From Halorubrum xinjiangense (GTDB lineage: Archaea > Halobacteriota > Halobacteria > Halobacteriales > Haloferacaceae): a stretch of DNA of 64,000 nucleotides. Under the pieces are notes generated by a model. That model did no database searches, was not told where the DNA came from, and saw only the letters and a list, made by a program, of their open reading frames with translations. The stretch is from the NCBI RefSeq assembly GCF_900102375.1, contig NZ_FNBO01000002.1, positions 1-64,000 on the forward strand. Reading direction: 5' to 3'. Shown here piece by piece: positions 25,968 through 34,685 of this stretch (position 1 is the first letter of the stretch; each line of letters begins with the position of its first letter). A program made the position numbers and the translations under genes.

Positions 25968-26370
25968 CTTATAAATAACAGGCGGTGGCGCGTGCCGACG
26001 AGCGCCCGATAGGGCGCGAGTCGCACGCGCGAGGTCGCCGGCGCTACGCGCCGGCTGCCAGAGGGACCTTCGGTCCCTCGCTGGAGTCGGTCGCCGAGCG
26101 AAGCGACGGCGACCGACGAGGCTGGGGAGGCGTGAGGTGCGGTCGCTGTGCTGGGTGGGACTCAAAGGGGCAGCCGCGAGGGCGAAGCACGGCGACGCAA
26201 GCACCGCAGGGAGCGAACAAAGTGAGCGACCGAGGAGCGCAGCGAGCCGCGCGAGTCCTCGCGGCTGGGGCTTTGGAGGTGTTCGCCGCCGATCTGCTGG
26301 TAGCCATTTATAAGCAAAGTACCGGGGTTTTGGAGGTGTTCGCCGCCGATCCGTCGTCGGCTTATAAATA
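25968..26370 (+). repeat. Dispersed structured repeat, copy B
   Basis: It is bounded by CTTATAAATA at 25968-25977 and again at 26361-26370. In order come the GCGCGTGC...GCACGCGC hairpin with an inner GCGCCC-GATA-GGGCGC stem, two extra hairpins, and the variable hairpin (arms 26086-26096 and 26107-26117). The conserved GAGGCTGGGGAGGCGTGAGG core and ACTCAAAGGGGCAGCCGCGAGG follow, then a long-range stem (26171-26181 with 26257-26267) and two tail units ending in TTATAAR boxes. It is inserted between an aldo/keto reductase gene and tRNA-Gly. Confidence 0.75.
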
Positions 26371-26467
26371 ACTGATTGCGTTTAAATCTCTCTCGGCGAT
26401 TTCTCTCACTACGTTCGAGAGTTCGCTGAACGAAGTGAAGCGAACGCTAACTGTCGAAGTCAGTTAG

Positions 26468-26615
26468 AAAATGCACCGGCCGAGATTTGAACTAGGGAAA
26501 GACGGTCCTGCTCGCTCACTCTGTTCGCTGCGCGGGCTGCGTCTTTCTGAGTTCAAATCTCTCTCGGTAATTTTGCTCACTTCGTTCGCAAAATGCACCG
26601 GCCGAGATTTGAACT
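26468..26615. repeat. Duplicated 3' end of tRNA-Gly (26-bp direct repeat)
   Basis: AAAATGCACCGGCCGAGATT plus TGAACT occurs at 26468-26493 and at 26590-26615, the latter being the tRNA 3' end and flank. Inverted partial copies of the T-arm (GTTCAAATCTCTCTCGG, 26551-26567, and a GTTTAAAT version at 26389-26405) precede each. This looks like scars of integration at a tRNA gene. The remaining bases between 26371 and 26593 hold small hairpins and no gene. Confidence 0.65.
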
Positions 26616-26664
26616 CGGGTTGCAACCATGGCAAGGTTGCGTGATACCACTACACTACCGGTGC
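26594..26664 (-). tRNA. tRNA-Gly (anticodon GCC)
   Basis: On the minus strand the acceptor GCACCGG pairs with CCGGTGC. The D-arm contains GTGTAGTGGTATCAC, the anticodon stem CAACC/GGTTG encloses loop TTGCCAT with anticodon GCC, and the T-arm is CCGAG-TTCAAAT-CTCGG. The discriminator is A, CCA is not encoded and there is no intron. Confidence 0.95.
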
Positions 26665-26695
26665 GTGCTTCGCATTTGATCGTAGCCCGAGTCGG

Positions 26696-26704
26696 AGATA
26701 TAAG
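26696..26704 (-). promoter_or_regulatory. TATA box of tRNA-Gly
   Basis: CCTTATATC on the minus strand lies about 35 bp upstream of the mature tRNA 5' end. Confidence 0.5.
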
Positions 26705-26761
26705 GGTTCCGAACGACGGTCGGCGGAAGGGTCATCGGTGCCGCGTCCACACTTGTGACCG

Positions 26762-28039
26762 ATGACCGATCTCCCCGACCGCATCGACAGGCGCACCGCC
26801 CTCCGCGCGACTGGCGGCCTCGCCGGGATCACCTCCCTTTCCGCGCTCTCGGGCTGCCTCGGCGGTAGCAATGATGACGTCCCAGGCGGCGACGACGGAT
26901 CCAACGGCTCCGACGACGACGCCCCACCGGACGACGGCGCCGACGTCGCGTACGCCGTCGAGACCGTCGCCAAGGGGTTTGCGAATCCGTGGGGGCTCGC
27001 GTTCCTGCCCGACGACGGCCGCCTGCTCGTGACCGAGCGCCCGGGGGGACTCTCGCTCGTCGACCCCGGGGACGGGGCGGTCGAGGAAGTCGCGGGCGCG
27101 CCCGAGGTGTTCGCCGAGGGGCAGGGCGGCCTGCTCGACGTCGCGGTTCACCCCGACTACCCGGACGACCCGCGCGTTTACCTCACCTACGCGGCGGCGA
27201 ACGACGCGGGCGAGGCGACGACGCACGTCGGCGCCGGACGGCTCTCGCTCGACGACGGCGACGCGCCGACCCTGCGAGAATTCGAGCCGATCCGCGTTGC
27301 CGAGCCGTTCCGCGACTCCGCGAACCACTTCGGGTCGCGGGCGACGTTCGGCTCTGACGGCGCGCTGTTCGTCACGGTGGGGGACCGGCGCGACACCGAC
27401 TTCGGCCCCGAACACGTCTCGCAGGACCGGTCGAACGAACTGGGCGCGACGCTGCGGCTGACGCCCGACGGCGACGCACACCCGGACAACCCCTTCGTCG
27501 ACGACCCGGACGCGGCCGACGCGGTCTACAGCTACGGTCACCGCAATCCGCAGGCGATGGCGGTGCGCCCGGAGACGGGCGCGCTCTGGCAGTGCGAACA
27601 CGGCGAGGAGGACGGCGACGAGATCAACGTGATCGAACGCGGCGGCAACTACGGGTGGCCGGTCGCGAGCGAGGCGTGCCGCTACGGGACCGACGACCCC
27701 GTCGCGCCCGGCCACGACGAGCGCGACAACGTCGTCGCGCCGGTCCACTACTGGCCCTGCGGCTCCGGGGGGTTCCCGCCGAGCGGGGCGGTCTTCTACG
27801 ACGGCGACGCGTTCCCGGAGTGGGACGGCGACCTCTTCGCGGGCACGCTCGCGGGGGAGTACCTCGGGCGGTTCACGGTCGACGGCGACGGCCTCGACGC
27901 GGCCGTCACCGAGCGCGACCCGCTGCTCGCCGACCGCGGGTGGCGTGTCCGGGCGCTCGCGGTCGAGCCCGGCACCGGCCACCTCTACGTCGCGGTCGAC
28001 GACGCCGACGCGCCGGTCGTGCGGTTGGTCCCCGAGTGA
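26762..28039 (+). CDS. PQQ-type soluble aldose sugar dehydrogenase, Tat lipoprotein
   Basis: The 425-residue exported protein has a twin-arginine signal (RR at 10-11) with lipobox LSGC (C32), and an acidic linker to about residue 60. The beta-propeller of the GSDH family follows: VAKGFANPWGLAFLPDDGRLLVTERPG, GGLLDVAVHPDYPDD, FGSDGALFVTVGDR, YSYGHRNPQAMA, CEHGEEDGDEINVIERGGNYGWP. It should oxidise sugars with PQQ on the outer face of the membrane. Whether the host makes PQQ is not visible here. Confidence 0.9.
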   Translation: MTDLPDRIDRRTALRATGGLAGITSLSALSGCLGGSNDDVPGGDDGSNGSDDDAPPDDGADVAYAVETVAKGFANPWGLAFLPDDGRLLVTERPGGLSLVDPGDGAVEEVAGAPEVFAEGQGGLLDVAVHPDYPDDPRVYLTYAAANDAGEATTHVGAGRLSLDDGDAPTLREFEPIRVAEPFRDSANHFGSRATFGSDGALFVTVGDRRDTDFGPEHVSQDRSNELGATLRLTPDGDAHPDNPFVDDPDAADAVYSYGHRNPQAMAVRPETGALWQCEHGEEDGDEINVIERGGNYGWPVASEACRYGTDDPVAPGHDERDNVVAPVHYWPCGSGGFPPSGAVFYDGDAFPEWDGDLFAGTLAGEYLGRFTVDGDGLDAAVTERDPLLADRGWRVRALAVEPGTGHLYVAVDDADAPVVRLVPE

Positions 28040-28185
28040 GACCGTCGGTCGGCCGGCCCGTGTCGCCGCCGGTCATGGGGTCGACCCGCCACCGCTACCC
28101 GCGGTGACGGTTGCCACGATCGAGCGGGCAGATCCCGCGGCAAACCCCGTGTGAACGCGGCACAGCCCGAAATCGGGACCGCTAT

Positions 28186-28192
28186 CCTTTTA
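28186..28192 (+). promoter_or_regulatory. TATA-like element of the S10-spc superoperon
   Basis: CCTTTTA (28186-28192) lies about 40 bp before the first ATG at 28231. It is the only good TATA-like element between the sugar dehydrogenase and the ribosomal protein genes, so it probably drives the whole operon. Confidence 0.4.
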
Positions 28193-28230
28193 CGGTGGCG
28201 TCCGGAATCGAGGGATACAGTCTCGCCACG

Positions 28231-29097
28231 ATGCGTACCGAAGACGGGCTCACGATCTGTGTTCCGTCTTCGCTCGTCCGGGAGGCCGAGGACGACCGCG
28301 AGGCGACTCGCAAACTCGGCTACGTCGCCCGTGCGGCGGCGGTATTCCGGGCGGATCGGCTCGTCGTCTTCCCAGACCGGGACGGCGACGGCCGACGGGG
28401 CGGGGAGTACGTCCGCACCGTGCTGGGGTACGCCGCAACGCCGCCGGAGCTCCGGAAGGACCTCTGGGGGCAGCGCGACGAACTCCGGTACGTCGGCGTA
28501 CTCCCCCCGCTCCGCGTGCCGTGGCGGACCGGCTCGACCCCTAGCGGGGGAGAGTCGAAAACACAGGGACTCGTGACCGAGGTCGGACCTGAAGGCCGCG
28601 TCCGGGTCAATTCCCCGCTGCGGGAACACCCGATCTCCCTGCTCGTTCCCTCCGGAATGGAGGTCGAGCAGGGGGAGCGCGTCACCATCAGGGTCTCTTC
28701 GAGAGAACCGGTCCGCGCCCGCATCGCCGGGAAGCCCGAGGAGGGGTTCCAGGTCGTGGCCGCGGACCTGTCGGAAGCGCTCGCCGGCGACGGAGTGGCC
28801 GTCGCGACGTCGCGACACGGAGAATCGCTCTCCGTCTCGCGGCTCGGCGACCTCGTCTCGGACGCCCGCGAGGCCGGCGGTTACACCGTCGCCTTCGGGG
28901 CGCCCGAGCGGGGGCTTCCGGAGATGCTCGGGCTTTCGCCCGACCGCATTCGGGCGGCCGTCGCCGACGGCCGCTCGGTCGAACCCGATCCGGGGTTCGA
29001 CCTCTGGCTGAACACGATCCCGGCACAGGCGAGCGAGGTCGTCCGGACGGAGGAGGCTCTGTTCGCGACCCTCGGCTCGCTCACACTCACGGAGTAA
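28231..29097 (+). CDS. SPOUT-type RNA methyltransferase (Methyltrn_RNA_3 / DUF171-like)
   Basis: The 288-residue protein opens the ribosomal operon, as its homologues do in many archaea. The N-terminal TICVPSSLVREAEDD, the ADRLVVFPD and YAATPPELRKDLW segments and an inserted OB-like region (about residues 110-170) are typical. FGAPERGLPEML and DLWLNTIPAQASEVVRTEEALFATL form the SAM-binding knot near the C-terminus. The target is probably rRNA. The gap to rpl3 is four bases. Confidence 0.82.
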   Translation: MRTEDGLTICVPSSLVREAEDDREATRKLGYVARAAAVFRADRLVVFPDRDGDGRRGGEYVRTVLGYAATPPELRKDLWGQRDELRYVGVLPPLRVPWRTGSTPSGGESKTQGLVTEVGPEGRVRVNSPLREHPISLLVPSGMEVEQGERVTIRVSSREPVRARIAGKPEEGFQVVAADLSEALAGDGVAVATSRHGESLSVSRLGDLVSDAREAGGYTVAFGAPERGLPEMLGLSPDRIRAAVADGRSVEPDPGFDLWLNTIPAQASEVVRTEEALFATLGSLTLTE

Positions 29098-29101
29098 ACA
29101 C

Positions 29102-30118
29102 ATGCCACAACCAAGCCGACCACGAAAAGGCTCGCTGGGCTACGGCCCGCGCACCCGCGCAGACAGCGAGGTGCCGCGCATCCGTTCGTGGCCAGAAGAC
29201 GACGGGGCCCCTGCGCTGCAGGGATTCGCCGGCTACAAGGCCGGGATGACCCACGTCATGATGGTCAACGACGAGGCGAACTCGCCGCGTGAAGGGATGG
29301 AAGAGGCCGTCCCCGTCACCGTCGTCGAGACGCCGCAGATGTACGCCGTCGCCGTGCGTGCCTACGAGAACACGCCGTACGGACAGAAGCCGGTCGAAGA
29401 GGTCTGGGCGACCGAGTTCCACGAGGAGCTCGACCGCGCGCTCGACCTCCCGGCCGAGGAAACATTCGAGGAAGACGCCGACGAGCTGCGCGCGCTGCTC
29501 GACGACGACGTCGTCGACGACGTGCGCGTCATCACGCACACGGCCCCCTCGGACCTCTCGAACGTCCCCAAAAAGAAGCCCGACGTCATGGAGACGCGCG
29601 TCGGCGGCGGCTCCTTAGAGGAGCGCGCCGACTTCGCGTTAGACCTCGTCGCCGAGGGCGGCGCCCACGAGTTCGGCGACGTCTTCCGCGCGGGCCAGTA
29701 CACCGACGTCTCCGGCATCACGAAGGGGAAGGGGACACAGGGTCCCGTCAAGCGCTGGGGCGTCCAGAAGCGGAAGGGCAAACACGCCCGCCAGGGATGG
29801 CGGCGCCGGATCGGCAACCTCGGTCCGTGGAACCCCTCCCGCGTCCGCTCTACCGTGCCCCAGCAGGGCCAGACCGGCTACCACCAGCGCACCGAGCTCA
29901 ACAAGCGCCTCATCGACTTCGGCGAGGGCGACGACGCCTCCGTCGACGGCGGCTTCGTCAACTACGGCGAGGTCGACGGCGAGTACGCGCTCATCAAGGG
30001 CTCGCTGCCCGGTCCGGACCAGCGTCTGCTGCGGTTCCGCCCGGCCATCCGACCGAACGACCAGCCGCGCCTCGACCCCGAGGTCCGGTACGTTTCTACC
30101 GAATCCAACCAGGGATAA
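29102..30118 (+). CDS. rpl3: 50S ribosomal protein L3 (uL3)
   Basis: The 338-residue archaeal-type L3 starts MPQPSRPRKGSLGYGPR. FAGYKAGMTHVMM and VSGITKGKGTQGPVKRWGVQ, with the loop that reaches the peptidyl transferase centre, are visible. An acidic region lies at about residues 115-150. First r-protein gene of the operon, with three bases to rpl4. Confidence 0.97.
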   Translation: MPQPSRPRKGSLGYGPRTRADSEVPRIRSWPEDDGAPALQGFAGYKAGMTHVMMVNDEANSPREGMEEAVPVTVVETPQMYAVAVRAYENTPYGQKPVEEVWATEFHEELDRALDLPAEETFEEDADELRALLDDDVVDDVRVITHTAPSDLSNVPKKKPDVMETRVGGGSLEERADFALDLVAEGGAHEFGDVFRAGQYTDVSGITKGKGTQGPVKRWGVQKRKGKHARQGWRRRIGNLGPWNPSRVRSTVPQQGQTGYHQRTELNKRLIDFGEGDDASVDGGFVNYGEVDGEYALIKGSLPGPDQRLLRFRPAIRPNDQPRLDPEVRYVSTESNQG

Positions 30119-30121
30119 CCA

Positions 30122-30868
30122 ATGAACGCAACAGTACACGACCTGGACGGCGACGAGGCGGGCAGCATCGATCTGCCGGCCGTCTTCGAGACCGCGTTCC
30201 GACCGGACCTCATCGGTCGCGCGGTCGGCGCCGCCCAGGCAAACCGGAAGCAGGCCTACGGGGCCGACGAGTTCGCCGGGCTGCGGACGCCCGCCGAGTC
30301 GTTCGGCTCCGGCCGCGGGCTCGCGCACGTGCCACGTTCCGAGAACGTCGCCCGTCGCGTCCCGCACGCCGTGTCGGGGCGCGCCGCGCACCCGCCGAAG
30401 GCCGAGAAGGACCAGACGAAGAGCCTCAACGACAAGGAGCGACAGCTCGCGATCCGGTCGGCCATCGCGGCCACCGCGGACGCCGAGCTCGTCGCCGAGC
30501 GCGGTCACGCGTTCGACGAGGACCTCGACCTCCCGCTCGTCGTGAGCGACGAGTTCGAGGACTTAGAGAAGACCCAGGAGGCCCTGGGCGTGCTCGAAGC
30601 GGTCGGCGTCGACGCCGACATCGAGCGCTCCGAGGAGGGCCGCTCCGTCCGCGCCGGACAGGGCAAGGCCCGCGGTCGCAAGTACCGCCAGCCGAAGTCC
30701 GTTCTCGTCGTCACCAGCGAGGAGCCGTCCCGCGCCGCCCGCAACCTCGCGGGCGTCGACGTCGCGACCGCTCGCGAGGTCAACGCGGAGGACCTCGCGC
30801 CCGGCGCGCACCCGGGCCGACTCACGCTGTGGACCGAAAGCGCCGTCTCGGAGGTGGCCGACCGATGA
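30122..30868 (+). CDS. rpl4: 50S ribosomal protein L4 (uL4/L1e)
   Basis: The 248-residue protein carries the GSGRGLAHVPRS loop region that lines the exit tunnel, and QGKARGRKYRQPKSVLVV towards the C-terminus. The stop overlaps the rpl23 start (ATGA). Confidence 0.96.
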   Translation: MNATVHDLDGDEAGSIDLPAVFETAFRPDLIGRAVGAAQANRKQAYGADEFAGLRTPAESFGSGRGLAHVPRSENVARRVPHAVSGRAAHPPKAEKDQTKSLNDKERQLAIRSAIAATADAELVAERGHAFDEDLDLPLVVSDEFEDLEKTQEALGVLEAVGVDADIERSEEGRSVRAGQGKARGRKYRQPKSVLVVTSEEPSRAARNLAGVDVATAREVNAEDLAPGAHPGRLTLWTESAVSEVADR

Positions 30869-31119
30869 ACTCGATCATCGAGCATCCGATCGTCACCGAG
30901 CAGGCGATGAACGAGATGGACTTCAACAACAAGCTGCTGTTCCTCGTCGACGTGGACGCGACCAAACCGGAGATCCGCTCCGAAGTCGCCGAGCGCTACG
31001 ACGTGGGCGTCGTCAACGTGAACACGCAGGTGACGCCGCAAGGCGAGAAGAAGGCGGTCGTCACCCTGTCCGCGGACGACGACGCGACCGAAATCGCCTC
31101 GCGCATCGGGGTGTTCTGA
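30865..31119 (+). CDS. rpl23: 50S ribosomal protein L23 (uL23)
   Basis: The 84-residue protein reads IIEHPIVTEQAMNEMDFNNK at its start, the usual archaeal L23 opening, and ends ASRIGVF. It lies at the exit of the tunnel and docks SRP and the translocon. ATG at 30865 overlaps the rpl4 stop. Confidence 0.96.
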   Translation: MNSIIEHPIVTEQAMNEMDFNNKLLFLVDVDATKPEIRSEVAERYDVGVVNVNTQVTPQGEKKAVVTLSADDDATEIASRIGVF

Positions 31120-31120
31120 G

Positions 31121-31843
31121 ATGGGACGACGAATTCAAGGACAACGGCGCGGACGCGGCGGCCCGACGTTCCGGGCCCCCTCCCACCGTTACAAGGCGGA
31201 ACTGTCGCACAAGAAGCTCGAAGACGTGGACACGATCACCGGCGAAATCGTCGGGATCGAACACGACCCGGCCCGCTCGGCCCCCCTCGCGGAGGTCGAG
31301 TTCGAGGACGACGACCGTCGGCTCGTGCTCGCGCCGGAAGGCGTGCGCGTGGGCGAGACGATCCAGGTCGGCGTCTCGGCGGAGATCAAGCCGGGCAACA
31401 CGCTCCCGCTGGCGGAGATCCCCGAGGGCGTCCCGGTGTGTAACGTCGAGAGCAACCGCGGGGACGGCGGGAAGTTCGCGCGCGCCTCCGGCGTGTCGGC
31501 GACGCTTCTCACCCACGACCGCGACGTCGCGGTCGTCCAGCTCCCCAGCGGCGAAGTGAAGCGACTCGACCCCCAGTGCCGCGCCACGATCGGCGTGGTC
31601 GCGGGCGGCGGCCGGACGGAGAAGCCCTTCGTCAAGGCCGGCAACAAGCACCACAAGATGAAAGCGCGCGGCACCAAATACCCGCGCGTGCGCGGCGTCG
31701 CGATGAACGCCGTCGACCACCCCTTCGGTGGCGGTGGTCGCCAACACCCCGGCCAGCCGAAGTCCGTCTCGCGGGACGCCCCGCCGGGACGCAAGGTCGG
31801 TGACATCGCATCCAAGCGCACCGGACGAGGTGGCAACAAATGA
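31121..31843 (+). CDS. rpl2: 50S ribosomal protein L2 (uL2)
   Basis: The 240-residue protein starts [14 protein letters not shown]. The [19 protein letters not shown] segment near the C-terminus carries the conserved histidine close to the peptidyl transferase centre. Its stop overlaps the rps19 start. Confidence 0.97.
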   Translation: MGRRIQGQRRGRGGPTFRAPSHRYKAELSHKKLEDVDTITGEIVGIEHDPARSAPLAEVEFEDDDRRLVLAPEGVRVGETIQVGVSAEIKPGNTLPLAEIPEGVPVCNVESNRGDGGKFARASGVSATLLTHDRDVAVVQLPSGEVKRLDPQCRATIGVVAGGGRTEKPFVKAGNKHHKMKARGTKYPRVRGVAMNAVDHPFGGGGRQHPGQPKSVSRDAPPGRKVGDIASKRTGRGGNK

Positions 31844-32265
31844 GTTCAGATTACCGCACCGGCCGCGAGGGCAAGGAGTTCGCCTACCGCGGTCACTCGC
31901 TCGACGAGCTGCAGGAGATGGACGTAGACGAGGTCGCGGAACTGCTCCCCGCACGCCAGCGGCGAAGCATCGTTCGCGGACTCAGCACCGAACAGCAGAA
32001 GCTGCTGGAGACGGTCCGAAGCCGCGACAAGGAGACGACGGCGGACGACCCGATCCGGACGCACTTACGCGACATGCCGGTCCTGCCGGAGTTCGTCGGC
32101 GTCACCTTCGCCGTGTACAACGGACACAGCTTCGAGCGCGTTCAGGTCGAGCCCGAGATGATCGGGCACTACCTCGGTGAGTTCCACCTCACGCGAAGCA
32201 CCGTCGAACACGGTCAGGCCGGCATCGGCGCGACCCGGTCCTCGAAGTTCGTGCCCCTCAAGTAA
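31840..32265 (+). CDS. rps19: 30S ribosomal protein S19 (uS19)
   Basis: The 141-residue protein has an archaeal N-terminal extension ([29 protein letters not shown]) before the core with [28 protein letters not shown] and RSSKFVPLK at the end. It binds 16S rRNA in the head. Confidence 0.96.
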   Translation: MSSDYRTGREGKEFAYRGHSLDELQEMDVDEVAELLPARQRRSIVRGLSTEQQKLLETVRSRDKETTADDPIRTHLRDMPVLPEFVGVTFAVYNGHSFERVQVEPEMIGHYLGEFHLTRSTVEHGQAGIGATRSSKFVPLK

Positions 32266-32268
32266 CCC

Positions 32269-32733
32269 ATGGGAATCAACTACAGCGTCGAGGCCGACCC
32301 GGAGACCACCGCCAAGGGGATGCTCCGCGACCGGCCCATCAGCGTGAAGGACAGCAAGGAGATCTCCCGAGAGATCAAAGGCGAGACGGTCGCCGACGCG
32401 GAGCAGTTCCTCCGGGAGGTCATCGACGAGGAGACCTCGGTCCCCATGCGCCAGCACAACGCCGGCGCGGGCCACCGCTCCGACATCGACGGCTGGGACG
32501 CGGGACGGTACCCCGAGAAGGCCGCCAAGGACTTCCTCAAGCTCTTGGAGAACGTCAAGAACAACGCCGACGAGCAGGGGTTCGACGGCGAGGCGATGAT
32601 CATCAAACACGTCGCCCCTCACAAGGTCGGCGAGCGACCCGGCCGGAACCCCCGCGCCGCGGGCGCGACGGAGTGGAACACCACTCTCGCGGACGTCGAA
32701 CTGATCATCGAGGAGCCGGAGGCTGACAACTAA
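32269..32733 (+). CDS. rpl22: 50S ribosomal protein L22 (uL22)
   Basis: The 154-residue archaeal L22 starts [20 protein letters not shown]. The long loop region [14 protein letters not shown] lies where the tunnel constriction hairpin is expected. Its final A is the first base of the rps3 ATG. Confidence 0.96.
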   Translation: MGINYSVEADPETTAKGMLRDRPISVKDSKEISREIKGETVADAEQFLREVIDEETSVPMRQHNAGAGHRSDIDGWDAGRYPEKAAKDFLKLLENVKNNADEQGFDGEAMIIKHVAPHKVGERPGRNPRAAGATEWNTTLADVELIIEEPEADN

Positions 32734-33677
32734 TGGCTGACGAACACCAATTCATCGAGGACGGCCTGCGCCGTTCCCAGATCAACGAGTTCTTCGCGGA
32801 CGAGCTCGGCCGCGCCGGCTACGGCGGGATGGACGTCGCCCAGACGCCGATGGGCACGCAGATCGTCTTGAAGGCCGAAAAGCCCGGCATGGTGATCGGG
32901 AAAGGCGGGAAGAACATCCGCAAGATCACCACCGAGCTCGAGGACCGCTTCGACATGGACGACCCGCAGATCGACGTTCAGGAGGTCGACGAGCCCGACC
33001 TGAACGCCCAGATCGTCGCGGACCGTCTCGCGAACGCCTTAGAGCGCGGCTGGTACTTCCGGAAGGCCGGCCACACGACGATCGACCGGATCATGGACGC
33101 GGGCGCCCTCGGCGCCGAGATCGTCTTATCCGGCAAGGTCACCGGCGCGCGCTCGCGCGTCGAGAAGTTCAACCGCGGCTACATCAAGCACAACGGCGAG
33201 CCCGCCGAGGAGGTCGTCGACCACGGCCAGGGTGTCGCCGTCATGAAGCTCGGGACGATCGGCGTCAACGTGAAGATCATCCCGCCGGGCGCGACGCTCC
33301 CGGACGACTTCGACGTCCGCGAGGACGCCGAGGTCCCGGAGGTCGAGCAGGCGGCGGTCGACGCCGACGCCGACGAGGGCGTCGAGTCGCTCCTCGAGGA
33401 GGAACCCGAAGAGGTCCCCGACGTGGGCGCCGACGAGGACGTCGACGTCCCCGACGAGGACCCCGCGGAGGTCATCGACGAGGAGGTCGTCGAGGAAGTC
33501 GTCGAGGAGACGCAGGAGACGGCCACCGAGGCGACCGACGTGGCCGCGGAGGAACCGGTCGACGAGGACGTCGAGGCCGACGAGCTCGACGAACTCGACG
33601 AAGAGATCGAGTCCGAGGCGGCCGACCTCGTCGCGGAAATGGAGGCGGCCGACGAGGAAGACGAGGAGGACGAGTAA
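32733..33677 (+). CDS. rps3: 30S ribosomal protein S3 (uS3) with long acidic tail
   Basis: The KH domain is visible in [19 protein letters not shown] (about residues 50-70), followed by the S3 C-terminal domain to about residue 190. The last 110 or so residues are almost entirely Glu, Asp, Val and Ala, an acidic tail found in haloarchaeal S3. The total of 314 residues is therefore much longer than bacterial S3. Confidence 0.96.
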   Translation: MADEHQFIEDGLRRSQINEFFADELGRAGYGGMDVAQTPMGTQIVLKAEKPGMVIGKGGKNIRKITTELEDRFDMDDPQIDVQEVDEPDLNAQIVADRLANALERGWYFRKAGHTTIDRIMDAGALGAEIVLSGKVTGARSRVEKFNRGYIKHNGEPAEEVVDHGQGVAVMKLGTIGVNVKIIPPGATLPDDFDVREDAEVPEVEQAAVDADADEGVESLLEEEPEEVPDVGADEDVDVPDEDPAEVIDEEVVEEVVEETQETATEATDVAAEEPVDEDVEADELDELDEEIESEAADLVAEMEAADEEDEEDE

Positions 33678-33893
33678 ATGGCGATCCTCTACACCGACGA
33701 GATCCGCGACATGACCGCGGCGGAGCGGGAAGTCGAACTCGAGGAGCTCGAGACCGAGCTGCTCAACTCGAAGGCGCAGCGGGCGGCCGGCGGCATGCCG
33801 GAGAGCCCGGGCCGCGTCAACGAGCTGAAAAAGACCATCGCGCGGATCAAGACGATCCAGGCGGAAGAAGGCGACTTCGACGAGGAACAGTGA
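33678..33893 (+). CDS. rpl29: 50S ribosomal protein L29 (uL29)
   Basis: The 71-residue helical protein ([30 protein letters not shown]) starts directly after the rps3 stop codon. Confidence 0.95.
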   Translation: MAILYTDEIRDMTAAEREVELEELETELLNSKAQRAAGGMPESPGRVNELKKTIARIKTIQAEEGDFDEEQ

Positions 33894-33894
33894 G

Positions 33895-34353
33895 ATGATC
33901 TCCCCCGACACGCTCGTTCGACACGAGCTCGTCGGCCTCCCGGTTCGGGTGGTCGACGCCGACAGCGACGCCCACGTGGGTATCGCCGGTCGCGTGCTCG
34001 ACGAGACGTTCGGTACCCTCGTGGTCCGGACGGGGTCGGGGGACAAGCGCGTGCCCAAATCGGGCGCGACGTTCGAGTTCGGCGTCGTCGAGACGCCGAC
34101 CGCTCGCACAGATGAAGCCGCCGGCGACGCGCAGTCGCCGGGGTCCGCGTCCCAACTCGGGTCGGATACTACGGGGGTCCGCCCCCGTCAGTCTGGCCCG
34201 TCCGGGTCCACAAGCGTCGTCACCGGTGACGGCGCGGGTCCGGCGAGCCGACGAGGCGAGTGCAAAGACGCGGTCTACGCGACGGTGGATGGCGATCGGT
34301 TGCGATATCGGCCCGCCGAACGCACCGAACGAGGTGCCACACAATGGCGATAG
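33895..34353 (+). CDS. rnp1: Ribonuclease P protein component 1 (aRpp29)
   Basis: The 152-residue protein has the Sm-like aRpp29 core at residues 1-65 (LVRHELVGLPVRVVDA, GIAGRVLDETFGTLVV, KRVPKSGATFEF) and a final strand segment (VYATVDGDRLRYRPAERTERG). Between them lies a linker of about 50 residues, rich in Ser, Gly, Thr and Pro, longer than in many homologues. It is embedded between rpl29 and rps17, as usual in archaea. The end overlaps rps17 by ten bases. Confidence 0.9.
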   Translation: MISPDTLVRHELVGLPVRVVDADSDAHVGIAGRVLDETFGTLVVRTGSGDKRVPKSGATFEFGVVETPTARTDEAAGDAQSPGSASQLGSDTTGVRPRQSGPSGSTSVVTGDGAGPASRRGECKDAVYATVDGDRLRYRPAERTERGATQWR

Positions 34354-34685
34354 GAATCGACGTACCCACGCCTCCGGAGCCAGACAACCCGGAGGATTAC
34401 GACTACGAGAAGTGCCCGTTCTACGGGCAGCTCTCCGTCCGCGGCCAGACCCGCGAGGGAACGGTCGTGTCGACGGATATGGAAAAGACCGTCATCGTCG
34501 AGCGAGAGTACGACGTGTTCGTACCGAAATACGACCGGTACATGAAGCGTCGCTCGCGCATCCCGGCCCACGTGCCGGGCGTGCTCGACTCGCTCGAAGT
34601 TGGTGACGAAGTGACAATCGCGGAGACGCGACCGCTCTCGAAGACGAAGTCCCACGTCGTCGTCGAGATCCTGGGTGATCAGTGA
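34344..34685 (+). CDS. rps17: 30S ribosomal protein S17 (uS17)
   Basis: The 113-residue protein has the OB-fold with [23 protein letters not shown] and [16 protein letters not shown]. The ATG at 34344 lies inside the end of rnp1. Upstream in-frame codons are shadows of rnp1. Confidence 0.95.
   Translation: MAIGIDVPTPPEPDNPEDYDYEKCPFYGQLSVRGQTREGTVVSTDMEKTVIVEREYDVFVPKYDRYMKRRSRIPAHVPGVLDSLEVGDEVTIAETRPLSKTKSHVVVEILGDQ

Noticed and set aside
25887-26371. Open frames across repeat copy B (and similar ones in copies A and C) encoding Arg/Ser/Ala-rich peptides such as LSGARRHAP
   Set aside because: GC-rich DNA is easily open. The copies differ by hairpin-preserving changes and length differences that are not codon-like, so a conserved protein is not supported, though the shared peptide pattern was noted.
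26380-26470. Second tRNA gene beside tRNA-Gly
   Set aside because: Only T-arm and acceptor-like pieces are present; no D-arm or anticodon arm can be formed.
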